Positions 24,442-33,457 of a DNA stretch of 64,000 bases are shown in pieces (the stretch's first letter is position 1; the number at the start of each line of letters is the position of its first letter). A model generated the notes under the pieces. It was not told the DNA's origin. It saw nothing but the letters and a program-made list of their open reading frames with translations, and ran no database searches. Both the position numbers and the translations under genes were made by a program. The stretch comes from Actinoplanes auranticolor (GTDB taxonomy: Bacteria > Actinomycetota > Actinomycetes > Mycobacteriales > Micromonosporaceae): positions 83,068 to 147,067 of the forward strand of contig NZ_BOQL01000003.1 of the NCBI RefSeq assembly GCF_018332655.1. Reading direction: 5' to 3'.

Positions 24442-26295
24442 GTGGGCGCTCCCGCGAAGCGTGTCGAGCAGCTCGATCGTGTGGTGATCCGGTTCGCCGG
24501 TGACTCCGGTGACGGTATGCAGCTCACCGGTGACCGGTTCACCTCGGAGACCGCACAGCTGGGCAACGACATCTCGACACTGCCGAACTTCCCGGCGGAG
24601 ATCCGCGCGCCTGCCGGGACTCTGCCCGGCGTCTCGAGCTTCCAGGTGCATTTCGCTGATTACGACATCCTGACGCCCGGCGATTCGCCGAATGTGCTGG
24701 TGGCGATGAACCCGGCGGCGCTGAAGGCGAATCTGGGTGATCTGCCGCCGGGCGCGGACATCATCGTCAACACCGACGAGTTCACCAGGCGTAATCTGGC
24801 CAAGGTCGGCTATGCGGTGAGCCCGCTGGAGGACGGTTCGCTGGATGGCTACGCCCTGCATCCGGTGGCGCTGACCTCGATGACCATCGGCGCGTTGGCC
24901 GAGCTCGGGGTGGCGAAGAAGGACGCCGAGCGGGCCAAGAACATGTTCGCTCTGGGCCTGCTGAGTTGGATGTACTCGCGCCCGTTCGCCTCCACCATCC
25001 GGTTTTTGGAGCGTAAGTTCGCCAAGCGCCCGGATCTGGTCGCGGCGAACAAGGCGGCGTTCCAGGCGGGCTGGAACTTCGGTGAGACGACCGAGGACTT
25101 CTCGGTGCGTTACGAGGTCAAGCCGGCCAAGATGCGGCCGGGCACGTACCGCAACATCACCGGCAACGCCGCTCTGGCGCTGGGCCTGGTGGCCGCGGGC
25201 GTACGGGCCAAGCTGCCGGTCTTCCTGGGTGCGTACCCGATCACCCCGGCGTCGGACATCCTGCACGAGCTGAGCAAGCACAAACGCTTCGGCATCACCA
25301 CGATGCAGGCCGAGGACGAGATCGCCGCGATCGGGGCCGCGCTGGGCGCGGCGTACGGCGGCGCGCTGGGCGTCACCACAACCTCGGGTCCCGGCGTGGC
25401 GCTCAAGGGCGAGACGATCTCCCTGGCCATCGCGCTGGAGCTGCCGCTGGTCATCATCGACGTGCAGCGGGCCGGCCCGTCGACGGGCATGCCGACCAAG
25501 ACCGAGCAGGCCGACCTCAACATGGCCCTGTACGGCCGGCACGGCGAGGCACCGCTGGCGGTGATCGCGCCGAAGTCACCGTCGGACTGCTTCCACGCCG
25601 CGATCGAGGCGGCGCGGATCGCCCTGAAGTACCGCACGCCGGTGATCCTGCTCTCGGACAACTACGTGGCCAACGGCTCCGAACCGTGGCTGCTGCCCGA
25701 CATCAACGACCTGCCGGACATCTCGGTCGCCTACACCACCGAGCCGAACGGCGAGGACGGGCGCTTCCTGCCGTACCTGCGTGACCCGCAGACCATGGCC
25801 CGGCCGTGGGCCATCCCCGGCACGCCGGGCCTGGAACACCGGATCGGCGGCCTGGAGAAAGCCGACAAGACCGGTGACATCTCCTACGACCCGGCCAACC
25901 ACGAGTTCATGGTGCGCACCCGCGCGGAACGCATCGAGTCCATCCCGGTTCCCGACATCGACATCGAAGACCCGGACGAGAATTCCCGCGTGCTCGTGCT
26001 CGGCTGGGGCTCGACCTACGGACCGATCGGTGCCGCCTGCCGGGCCCTACGCCAGCGCGGACTACCGATCGCCCAGGCCCACCTGCGGCACCTGGCACCC
26101 CTGCCGGGCAACCTCGGCGAAATCCTCCACGCATACGACAAAGTGGTCATCCCGGAGATGAACCTGGGCCAGCTCGCCCACGTCATCCGGGCCCGGTACC
26201 TGATCGACGCGGTTCCCTTCAACCAGGTCAGCGGCCTACCCTTCACGGCCGCCACGCTGGAGAACATGCTCGAGGACGTGGTCAAAAATGGTTAG
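24442..26295 (+). CDS. korA: 2-oxoacid:ferredoxin oxidoreductase, alpha (gamma-alpha fusion)
   Basis: A 617-aa subunit with the gamma domain fused in front (1-200: VVIRFAGDSGDGMQLTGDRF, PNFPAEIRAPAGTLPGVSSFQVHFAD) and the alpha pyrimidine-binding domains behind (NAALALGLVAAGVRAKLPVFLGAYPITPASDILHELS; MQAEDEIAAIGAALGAAYGGALGVTTTSGPG). With KorB it decarboxylates 2-oxoglutarate or a similar 2-oxoacid to the acyl-CoA, reducing ferredoxin. GTG 24442 follows AGGAGG. It overlaps korB by 8 bp. An iron-box-like dyad lies upstream. Confidence 0.95.
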   Translation: MGAPAKRVEQLDRVVIRFAGDSGDGMQLTGDRFTSETAQLGNDISTLPNFPAEIRAPAGTLPGVSSFQVHFADYDILTPGDSPNVLVAMNPAALKANLGDLPPGADIIVNTDEFTRRNLAKVGYAVSPLEDGSLDGYALHPVALTSMTIGALAELGVAKKDAERAKNMFALGLLSWMYSRPFASTIRFLERKFAKRPDLVAANKAAFQAGWNFGETTEDFSVRYEVKPAKMRPGTYRNITGNAALALGLVAAGVRAKLPVFLGAYPITPASDILHELSKHKRFGITTMQAEDEIAAIGAALGAAYGGALGVTTTSGPGVALKGETISLAIALELPLVIIDVQRAGPSTGMPTKTEQADLNMALYGRHGEAPLAVIAPKSPSDCFHAAIEAARIALKYRTPVILLSDNYVANGSEPWLLPDINDLPDISVAYTTEPNGEDGRFLPYLRDPQTMARPWAIPGTPGLEHRIGGLEKADKTGDISYDPANHEFMVRTRAERIESIPVPDIDIEDPDENSRVLVLGWGSTYGPIGAACRALRQRGLPIAQAHLRHLAPLPGNLGEILHAYDKVVIPEMNLGQLAHVIRARYLIDAVPFNQVSGLPFTAATLENMLEDVVKNG

Positions 26296-27334
26296 CACCT
26301 CCATCCCGTTGACGCCGGTGAAGCTGACAGCCAAAGACTTCAAATCCGACCAGGAGGTCCGCTGGTGCCCCGGCTGCGGTGACTACGCGATCCTGGCCGC
26401 GGTCCAGCAGTTCATGCCGGAACTGGGCATCGCCCGGCAGAACACAGTCTTCGTCTCCGGCATCGGCTGCTCGTCACGCTTCCCGTACTACATGAACACC
26501 TACGGCATGCACTCGATCCACGGCCGCGCCCCGGCCATCGCGACCGGCCTGTCCGCCTCCCGCCCGGACCTGTCAGTCTGGGTCGTCACCGGCGACGGCG
26601 ACGCCCTGTCGATCGGCGGCAACCACCTCATCCACGCACTACGCCGCAACGTCAACCTGAAAATCCTGCTGTTCAACAACCGGATCTACGGCCTGACCAA
26701 AGGCCAGTACTCACCGACCTCCGAACTAGGCAAAATCACCAAATCGACCCCGGCCGGCTCCGCGGACTCACCATTCAACCCGCTGTCACTGGCCCTGGGC
26801 GCAGAAGCAACCTTCGTAGCCCGCACCATCGACTCCGACCGCAAACACCTGCAATCAGTGCTACGCGCGGCAGCCCAACACGAAGGCTCCGCGTTCGTGG
26901 AGATCTACCAGAACTGCAACATCTTCAACGACGGCGCGTTCGAAGTACTCAAAGACCCGGACACCCGCGACGACCACCTGATCCGGCTGGAGCAGGGCCA
27001 ACCGATCACCTTCGGCGCCCAGGGCCAGTATTCGGTGGTCCACCCGGCCGGCGCCTTCGGCCTGTCGGTGCGCGAGAGCGCGGAGCTCGGTGGCGAGACC
27101 CCGGTCGTGCACGACGCGACCGTGGACGACCCGGCGTACGCCTTCGCGCTGAGCCGGCTGTCGGGCTCGGACCTGGGCACGACCCCGATCGGCGTGTTCC
27201 GCAACGTCGCGCGCCCGTCCTACGACGAGCTCATCCAGAAGCAGCTGGAGGACGCCAAGGCCCAGGTCACGGGCACTCCGGACGAGATGCTCAGCGAGCT
27301 GCTCAACGCCGGCGACACCTGGACGATCCTGTAA
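26288..27334 (+). CDS. korB: 2-oxoacid:ferredoxin oxidoreductase, beta (TPP/FeS)
   Basis: A 348-aa catalytic partner of KorA. EVRWCPGCGDYA and VSGIGCSSRFPYY provide cysteines for the [4Fe-4S] cluster. GDGDALSIGGNHLIHALRRNVNLKILLFNNRIYGLTKGQYSPTS is the thiamine-diphosphate/Mg2+ site with the substrate loop. Its length and the lack of a ferredoxin domain mean it must use a separate ferredoxin, which is not encoded in the window. A hairpin terminator follows. Confidence 0.95.
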   Translation: MVSTSIPLTPVKLTAKDFKSDQEVRWCPGCGDYAILAAVQQFMPELGIARQNTVFVSGIGCSSRFPYYMNTYGMHSIHGRAPAIATGLSASRPDLSVWVVTGDGDALSIGGNHLIHALRRNVNLKILLFNNRIYGLTKGQYSPTSELGKITKSTPAGSADSPFNPLSLALGAEATFVARTIDSDRKHLQSVLRAAAQHEGSAFVEIYQNCNIFNDGAFEVLKDPDTRDDHLIRLEQGQPITFGAQGQYSVVHPAGAFGLSVRESAELGGETPVVHDATVDDPAYAFALSRLSGSDLGTTPIGVFRNVARPSYDELIQKQLEDAKAQVTGTPDEMLSELLNAGDTWTIL

Positions 27335-27352
27335 CTCCGGCTCCCGTCTCGA

Positions 27353-27384
27353 GATCGGCTCAGGCCCGCGGGCCTGGGCCGATC
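27353..27384. terminator. bidirectional terminator after korB
   Basis: A 15-bp stem (27353-27367 with 27370-27384) with one G-T pair and a 2-nt centre lies between korB (stop 27334) and the convergent channel gene (stop 27389). In RNA the loop must open slightly. Confidence 0.7.
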
Positions 27385-27388
27385 CGCG

Positions 27389-28405
27389 TCAGACGGCTAC
27401 GCCGACGCCGCTGTTCTCCTCGTCCCGGATGTAGATCAGCATGTCCCCGGTGTCGATGGTGACCGACTGGTGGCCGCCCAGCGGCAGCACCTTGCCCCGG
27501 CGGATCAGCGCCACCACCAGCGTCTGCAGCTCGCGCGGGTTACGGCCGACCTCGTCGCGTTCCGCGGAGCGCATCGCCAGCGCCATGCCCTGGCCCGGGG
27601 TCAGCAGGTCCTCCACCACGTCGATCAGCGGCGGGGTCGTCGTGGTCAGGCCGAGCAGCCGGCCGGCGGTCGACGAGGACACGATGACGTGGTGGGCGCC
27701 GCTCTGCTTGAGCAGGGCGGCGTTCTCCTGCTCGCGGACGGCCGCGATGATCCGCACCTGGCCCGCGGTCAGCTGCCGCACCGTGAGGGTGATCAGCACG
27801 GACGCCTCGTCGCTGTCGGTGGCGATGATGACCGACTTGGCGTTCTTGACGTCCGCCTCGAGCAGGACCGCCGAACGGGTGGCGTTGCCCTCGATCGCGA
27901 CCAGGCCGTTGGCGCCGGCCTGGCGCAGGGCTTCGTCGCGGCTCTCCACCACGACGATGCGGGACTTGTCGTAGCCCGTCTCGAGCAGTGCACTCACCGC
28001 GGCACGGCCCTTGGTGCCGTAGCCGCAGACGATGACGTGGTCCTTCAACTTGTGCCTCCACCGGGTGACCCTGATGTTCTTGCGGTACTGCTCCGTCAGC
28101 ACCTCGAGGGTCGTGCCGACCAGGATGATCAGGAACAGCACGCGCGCCGGGGTGATGAACACGATGTTGACCAGGCGCGCGTCGGGCGTGACCGGGGTGA
28201 TGTCGCCGTAGCCGGTGGTGGAGAGCGACACGACCGCGTAGTAGAAGCAGTCGAGCAGGGTCAGCCCGTCCTCGTTGAGGTCGCGGTAACCATCGCGGTC
28301 GATGTAGATCACCAGCACGGTGAGCAGCACGATGGTGAAGCCCGCGGTCACCCGAACGGCGAGCGCCCGCAGTGGTCCCTGCCGGACCAGAGGTAATCGG
28401 ATCAC
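27389..28405 (-). CDS. two-TM potassium channel with RCK (TrkA-N/C) domain
   Basis: A 338-aa MthK-like channel subunit. TM1 is about 18-34, the selectivity filter TTGYGD is at 63-68, and TM2 about 84-103. The RCK domain starts at HVIVCGYGTKGRAAVSALLETG (nucleotide loop 128-133), followed by the acidic ligand IVVVESRD. A TrkA-C-like domain is at the end (ELQTLVVALIRRGKVLPLGG). GTG 28405 places the start just before TM1; longer in-frame starts add a random-looking arm. Gating by a nucleotide or ion is expected from the RCK fold. Confidence 0.92.
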   Translation of the reverse strand: MIRLPLVRQGPLRALAVRVTAGFTIVLLTVLVIYIDRDGYRDLNEDGLTLLDCFYYAVVSLSTTGYGDITPVTPDARLVNIVFITPARVLFLIILVGTTLEVLTEQYRKNIRVTRWRHKLKDHVIVCGYGTKGRAAVSALLETGYDKSRIVVVESRDEALRQAGANGLVAIEGNATRSAVLLEADVKNAKSVIIATDSDEASVLITLTVRQLTAGQVRIIAAVREQENAALLKQSGAHHVIVSSSTAGRLLGLTTTTPPLIDVVEDLLTPGQGMALAMRSAERDEVGRNPRELQTLVVALIRRGKVLPLGGHQSVTIDTGDMLIYIRDEENSGVGVAV

Positions 28406-28592
28406 TGAACGGCCGCCTGCACGTTCACACCATAGCGGCCGGGTCCCACACGCCATTCCAGGACAGCACACGACAGGCCCGCCGCGGAATACCCACCGGT
28501 AAGTTGAGGCATCGTTAAGGAAAACTCCATTGATCGTCTTGTATCTAGAAAGCTGTCGATCCAAGACTGGCGGCCTACCGCTGGAGGTTTCG

Positions 28593-29096
28593 ATGAAACG
28601 GTCCGTCCGCCGTACCCTCGTCGTCCTGATCTCTGCAGTGGCCCTGCTGGCTCCCCCCGCCGCGGCCTCGGCCGCCGCGGACAGCAAGACCACCGTCCTC
28701 GCCCGCTGGACCCAGACCGCCGTGTCGAGCAGCACGGCCTGGAACGACGCCCGCGTCAACCGCGAACCGTGGACGAGCTACGGCTTCGACTGGACCACCG
28801 ACTACTGCTCGTCCAGCCCGGACAGCCCGCTCGGCTTCAACTTCAGCCTGTCCTGCTGGCGCCACGACTTCGGCTACCGCAACTACAAGGACGTGGGCAC
28901 GTTCGCGGCCAACAAGGACCGGCTGGACGACATGTTCTACGCCGACCTCAAGCGCAAGTGCGCGACGTACAGCGCGGTCACCCGGCCGGCCTGCTACAGC
29001 CTGGCCTGGACGTATTACCAGGCCGTGAGCATCTTCGGGTCACTGGAGGCGGTCAACCCGTCCGACATCGACCGGGCCCGCACGCTGGTCGGATAG
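28593..29096 (+). CDS. secreted prokaryotic phospholipase A2
   Basis: A 167-aa protein with a signal peptide (KRSVRRTLVVLISAVALLAPPAAASAA, cleaved near 29). The actinobacterial PLA2 motif CWRHDFGYRNYKD gives His91-Asp92 as the catalytic dyad, with Cys72/Cys88 and later cysteines for disulfides. About 138 residues remain after cleavage, the usual size for the streptomycete enzyme family. The GGAGG ribosome binding site lies 6 bp before the ATG. A hairpin immediately follows the stop. Confidence 0.92.
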   Translation: MKRSVRRTLVVLISAVALLAPPAAASAAADSKTTVLARWTQTAVSSSTAWNDARVNREPWTSYGFDWTTDYCSSSPDSPLGFNFSLSCWRHDFGYRNYKDVGTFAANKDRLDDMFYADLKRKCATYSAVTRPACYSLAWTYYQAVSIFGSLEAVNPSDIDRARTLVG

Positions 29097-29130
29097 GGCC
29101 CGGCCCGCCTCGCGCTGATCGGGCCGGGCC
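29097..29130 (+). terminator. hairpin directly after phospholipase A2 stop
   Basis: Perfect 11-bp G/C arms (29097-29107 with 29120-29130) with a 12-nt loop begin one base after the stop codon. Confidence 0.55.
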
Positions 29131-29220
29131 GGTCCCGCGCTGACCGGTCAGCCCAGGCCGGTCGGCGCAGGACGGTCAGCGCAGGCCGGTCCCCCGCAGG
29201 CCGGTCAGCCCGGGCCGGTC

Positions 29221-29280
29221 AGCGCGGGGCCGGCCAGCGCGGGGCCGGCCAGCGCGGGGCCCGCCAGCGCGGGGCCGGTC
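29221..29280. repeat. four 15-bp tandem repeats at the 3' end of the cyclase gene
   Basis: The unit AGCGCGGGGCCGGCC is repeated four times with one or two changes in the last copies. The array ends inside the stop codon of the cyclase/ATPase gene. The preceding 120 bp are a looser mix of the same GCCGGTC words. A one-base frame change at the stop would extend the protein through the array. Confidence 0.8.
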
Positions 29281-32119
29281 AGCCCAGGGTCTGGGCGAAG
29301 CGGGCCGACCCGTGCTCGAGGTCCGGGTGCTCGACAGCCAGCGCGATCGCCACCGCCCGGCCGAAGCCCATCTCCGCCCCGTCGGCGTAGGCCGCGTCGA
29401 ACGCCGCGTCGCCGAGCATCCGCCGCAGGGCGGCCTGCTGCCCGGACCAGAACCCGCCGAAGTGGGTGGCCCGGCACGCACCCCGCACCGACTCCGCGCC
29501 CCCGAACAGGACGGTCGCGGTGCCCGGATCGCCGCCGACGGCACACCGGACGGCGATCGCCGCGACGGCGTCCGCGGCGGCGCCCCGGAAGCCGTGCCGC
29601 AACCGCGACCGCAGAGCGACCACCAGATGGTCGTGCGCGGCGACCAGGTCACGGCGGCGCAGGGCCACCATGCCCAACATCCAGTCCACGGTACGGCTGC
29701 CCCGGTCCTCCGGCCGTCCCGCCTCCAGCTGGCGGGCACTGCCGAGCAGCTCCGCCGCCTCGTCCAGGGCGTCACGCCGCCACAGCAGCTCGGCGAGGGT
29801 CACCACGGCCGGCAGCGCGGCCGCCGGGACCCCGGTGCGTTCGGCGCGGGCGATGACCTCGCGGCACAGCTTCTCGGCCTCGGCTGTGCGGCCGGCCTCC
29901 ACGAGCGAGAGCCGCTGCCCGGCGAGCGCCCGGACCAGCAGCGCCGAGTGACCCACCCGGCGGGCGATGTCCTCGGCCCGGTCCAGGAAGCGGGTGCGCT
30001 CCTCCCGGTCGTCGGCGAGTCCGGCGTGGACCAGGTACGCGGAGGCCAGCTCCACCGGGTCGACCGGCTCGGCGCCATCCTCGTCGATCCGCCGGTAGAG
30101 CCGGAACAGCAGATCCCGGCCATCACGCGCCCGGCCGTACTCGCGCCACCACGGAGCCAGCGCTCCGGCCAGCCGCAGCCCGGCCCCGACACTGCCGCCG
30201 GTCGCGGACCAGCGCAGCGCGGCCTGCCACTCCTGCACGTACGGGGCCAGCTCGGTGAGCGACACGGTCCGCGGCTGCCCGTCGGTGTCCACGGCCACAC
30301 CGTCGAGGGTGTGCAACGACCAGTCGACGTGCCGGTCCCGGGCCGCCCGCTCCTCCCCCGCGGCGGCGAGCCGGCGGGTCGCGTACGCCCGGACCTGCTC
30401 GGACATCTGGTAGCGCGGCCCGGTGACGACCTCCACCAGGGATCGGTCGGCCAGCTCCGACAGGGCGCCGAAGGCGTCCTCGCCGGACCACTCCACAGTG
30501 CCGAGCTCGACCGGCCCGGCGAAGACGGCCAGCCGGCGCAGCAGACCGGCGGCACTGTCGCTGAGTCCGTGGTAGGACCAGTCGAGGCTGCTGGTCAGGC
30601 TGCCGTGCCGGCCCGGCTCGGAGCGGCCGGCATCGAGCGCGGCGATCGGATCGTCGAGGCGGCCGGCGAGCTGCGCCGCGGAGAGCAGCCGCAGCCGGTC
30701 GGCGGCCAGCTCGATCGCCAGCGGGACGCCGTCCAGCTTCGCCGCGATCCGGGCGAGGTCGGTGGACTCACCGGCCGGACCGGGCCGCCCGCCCCGCGCC
30801 GCGGTGGCCCGGGCGGCCAGCAGGGCATAGGCATCGGCCGGCGCCAGCTGCGGGATCCGCCAGACCAGTTCCCCGGGTACGCCCAGCGAGGTGCGCGAGG
30901 TCGCCAGGACGTCCAGCCGGCGACACTTGGTCAGCAGCCGCCGGACCAGCTCCCGGGCGGCGTGGTGCCGGGCCTCGCAGGTGTCGAGGATCAACAGGAC
31001 ACGGCCCTCGGCGCACCGCTCGATGAGGCTGTCGAGCAGCGGACGGCCGGGCTCCCGCCGTACGCCCATCGCGGCGGCCAGCGCCTCGGCCGGATGGTCC
31101 TCGGCCAGATCGACCAGCCAGATCCCGTCCGGGTACGCCGCCCGCAGCTCCTCGGCGGCGGCAACGGCGAGCCGGCTCTTGCCGGCACCGCCCGTCCCGG
31201 CCACGGTGACCAGGCGATGGGTGGAGATCAGACCCTTGAGCTCGGCGATCTCGCTCTGCCGGCCGACGAACGGAGTGACGGCGGCGGGCAGGTTGTCGAC
31301 GGGCGCATCGGGGGTGCGCGGGCGGGGGAAGTCCCGCTCCAGCCCGGGGGCGACGAGCTGGAAGAGCCGCTCGTCGTCGTCGAAGCCGCGCAGCCGGAAC
31401 GGGCCGAGGTCGAGCAGGTCGATGCTCTCGATCAGCGGGGCCTGGGACGGTCGGCGTTCCCGGTGCTGTTGTCTGGTCCGGCCGGCGCCGACGCCTACGA
31501 GTTGGGCGCTGCGGGGGGCCGGCGTGAGGTCGGCGCTGTGTCGCGCCAGCGCGAATTTGGCTTCGAGCGAGGAGTCCGCCTCGCGCAGGGCGAGCTCGGC
31601 TTCGCGCGGGGCCAGCGTCAACCCCGCCTCCCTCGGTGCCAGGGAGAAGTCGGCGTCGCGCGGAGACAGTGAGGGGGACCAGGTGGTGACGGCCAGTGCG
31701 GTCGCCTCGGAGCAGAGGACCTGACCGCCGTGTGCTGCCGCGGCGACCCGGGCGGCGCGGTGCACCTCGGCGCTCGTGTACTCACCGGCGACCGGGACGG
31801 CCCAGCCGGTGTGCAGACCCATACGGACCCGGGGCGCCACGTCGGCGCTCGGCCACGGGTACGCCGCGAGTGCGCGCTGTGCGGCCACACACGCCGAGAC
31901 AGCGGATGCCGCGTCCCGGAACGCGACGAAGAAGGAGTCACCCTCAGTGAAAAGCTCGGCGCCGGCGTAATTACTCAGCGCTGCGCGCACGACGCCACGA
32001 TGGGCGTTGAGCACACGGCCATAACCTTCGCCGAGCATCCGGGCGAGTCGCGTGGACCCCTCGATGTCCGTAAACATGAAGGTCACAAGCCCGCTCGGCA
32101 GCTCGGTCCGTCCCGACAC
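29279..32119 (-). CDS. class III cyclase-domain / STAND ATPase regulator with TPR-like C-terminus
   Basis: A 946-aa cytosolic regulator. Residues 1-145 are a class III nucleotide cyclase domain with metal residues Asp18 (FTDIEGSTR) and Asp61 (FTEGDSFFVAF) and the VHRAARVAAAAHGGQVLCS block. The domain's last strand pair (LDLGPFRLRGFDDDERLFQLV) resumes at about 236 after an unusual inserted stretch (148-230) of degenerate LAPREAELA-type repeats. An NB-ARC/STAND ATPase follows (P-loop GTGGAGKSR, 308-316; LLILDTCE as Walker B), then a winged-helix and helical TPR-like region. No LuxR or SARP DNA-binding domain is present. GTG 32119 has GGAGG at 8 bp. Whether it makes cAMP is uncertain. Confidence 0.88.
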   Translation of the reverse strand: MSGRTELPSGLVTFMFTDIEGSTRLARMLGEGYGRVLNAHRGVVRAALSNYAGAELFTEGDSFFVAFRDAASAVSACVAAQRALAAYPWPSADVAPRVRMGLHTGWAVPVAGEYTSAEVHRAARVAAAAHGGQVLCSEATALAVTTWSPSLSPRDADFSLAPREAGLTLAPREAELALREADSSLEAKFALARHSADLTPAPRSAQLVGVGAGRTRQQHRERRPSQAPLIESIDLLDLGPFRLRGFDDDERLFQLVAPGLERDFPRPRTPDAPVDNLPAAVTPFVGRQSEIAELKGLISTHRLVTVAGTGGAGKSRLAVAAAEELRAAYPDGIWLVDLAEDHPAEALAAAMGVRREPGRPLLDSLIERCAEGRVLLILDTCEARHHAARELVRRLLTKCRRLDVLATSRTSLGVPGELVWRIPQLAPADAYALLAARATAARGGRPGPAGESTDLARIAAKLDGVPLAIELAADRLRLLSAAQLAGRLDDPIAALDAGRSEPGRHGSLTSSLDWSYHGLSDSAAGLLRRLAVFAGPVELGTVEWSGEDAFGALSELADRSLVEVVTGPRYQMSEQVRAYATRRLAAAGEERAARDRHVDWSLHTLDGVAVDTDGQPRTVSLTELAPYVQEWQAALRWSATGGSVGAGLRLAGALAPWWREYGRARDGRDLLFRLYRRIDEDGAEPVDPVELASAYLVHAGLADDREERTRFLDRAEDIARRVGHSALLVRALAGQRLSLVEAGRTAEAEKLCREVIARAERTGVPAAALPAVVTLAELLWRRDALDEAAELLGSARQLEAGRPEDRGSRTVDWMLGMVALRRRDLVAAHDHLVVALRSRLRHGFRGAAADAVAAIAVRCAVGGDPGTATVLFGGAESVRGACRATHFGGFWSGQQAALRRMLGDAAFDAAYADGAEMGFGRAVAIALAVEHPDLEHGSARFAQTLG

Positions 32120-32640
32120 GGTGAGAACCTCCGCCCCCTTGGGAAGTCGCGCTTCATGCTGCCGTACCGCAATCACACGGCACATCGTAAGAACGGTCGG
32201 TAACCGTCCTCCCGCCACGGCCGACCCCGCAAGGGCGACCCACGGTCGGGGTCATCGACGGTCACGCACGGCACTACGCGTGACGTAACGACGAGGTTCA
32301 CGTTCGAGTTGCGCCGCAGTCGGCCAATTCCACCGACCCGTTCGTACGGCCCCGCACGAGTAACCCTTTGTGCGACTGCGTCAGGTCACCTGACGATCAC
32401 CACAGTGTCACCGAAAACGACCGCCCACAGTCGACTGACGGGCACCCGAAGTCGACTGAAACAAGAGATCCCCGAGAGGGTCCCGGTGATACATCCGCCC
32501 CGAGCTTCATCCGCGCGGGTCGGTCGGCGGGATCGGGTTGTGGTCGTCGTCACCGTATTTGCGCCGTTGTTGAGTTTTCCGGATGTGGGTCGGGTGGTGG
32601 TTGTCCTGCGTGATGCCACGGGATGCGGATCGGTGGGCCG

Positions 32641-32887
32641 GATGCATCCTTGCCGTCACGCGGGCCGCGACCGCTGGTCCAGTGCATCTTCGCCATCAAG
32701 CGGACCGCGACCGCTGACCCGGATGCATCTTCGCCATCGAGCGGACCGCGACCGCTGATCCGATACATCTGCCGTCACGCGGAGCGCGCCCGCTAGGTCA
32801 ATGCATCTCACCTTCACGCGGAGGGCGACCGCTAGGTCGATGCGTCTCGCCGTCACGCGGAGCGCGACCGCTGGGTCGATGCATCCA
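32641..32887. repeat. degenerate 38-41-bp tandem repeat array, six copies plus a partial
   Basis: Each unit starts with a TGCAT-like word (32643, 32683, 32724, 32764, 32802, 32841, 32880). It continues with CGCCGTCACGCGGA-like and GCGACCGCTGGGTC-like blocks. Period varies from 38 to 41 bp, so reading frame is not kept. There are no unique spacers, so this is not a CRISPR array. Confidence 0.85.
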
Positions 32888-33265
32888 CTGCCGACCCAGT
32901 GGGTCGGCGCAATCCTGACGAGGGATGCCGCCTGTTCGCCGCCGGCGATCCACCGTGTGAGCATCAACTGGATGCACCTGCTTCCCTAGGGCGCCGTGCG
33001 CCCAGCCGTCACCGGCCTTCTCACAATCGCCGACCGTTGGGCTAACGGTTGAGCAAGGTGATCTGCAGGCGACAGTTGTGCAGATGCACGTCCGGTTCCG
33101 AAGCTGTCGGCTCTGCAGCTAAGCCGGCGGCTTCGTAGGCGTCAGCACCTGCAGGGTCGGGCCCGGTCGAATAGCCGGCATTGGCTGGTCAGGCTGCCCG
33201 TTGGACCGGCCGGCACCGCTGGAGTGGCCGGCACTCACCAGATCAGCCAGTGCCCGCCTGCACGG

Positions 33266-33347
33266 CCCGCACAGCCAGCACCGCCAGCACCGCCCGCACA
33301 GCCAGCACCGCCCGCACAGCCAGCACCGCCCGCACAGCCAGCACCCG
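33266..33347. repeat. 18-bp tandem repeats
   Basis: The unit CCCGCACAGCCAGCACCG occurs four times (33266, 33293, 33311, 33329) with an extra half unit CCAGCACCG at 33284. The last copy diverges at its end. Short Pro/Gln/His- or Ala/Gly-rich open frames across it are artefacts of the repeat. Confidence 0.85.
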
Positions 33348-33457
33348 CGGGGTCAGCCAGCACTCGCCCGCACTTGCAGGGTCGGCTTGGACATGCTGGC
33401 CCGCAGGCGCTGCATGGCAGTGAGCGTGCACGTCTGCCAGCGCCGAGCGTCAGCGTG

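Larger units (their letters stand above)
32120..33457. other. 1.3-kb gene-free region with two tandem-repeat arrays
   Basis: No supportable gene is seen. Open frames here either follow the repeats, shift frame between copies or lack ribosome binding sites. The left part (32120-32600) should hold the promoter of the cyclase/ATPase gene. 32641-32887 is an array of about 40-bp units, ending next to a perfect 8-bp hairpin (32890-32897 with 32901-32908). 33266-33347 is an array of 18-bp units. The rest shows no recognised motif. Confidence 0.7.

Noticed and set aside
29312..31672. 786-codon plus-strand open frame opposite the cyclase/ATPase gene
   Set aside because: Shadow of GC3-biased coding on the minus strand. 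Its translation is low-complexity Gly/Arg/Gln-rich and matches no family.
32641..32887. CRISPR-like array
   Set aside because: Periodic 38-41-bp units, but the whole unit repeats with scattered changes. There are no identical repeats separated by unique spacers and no cas genes.
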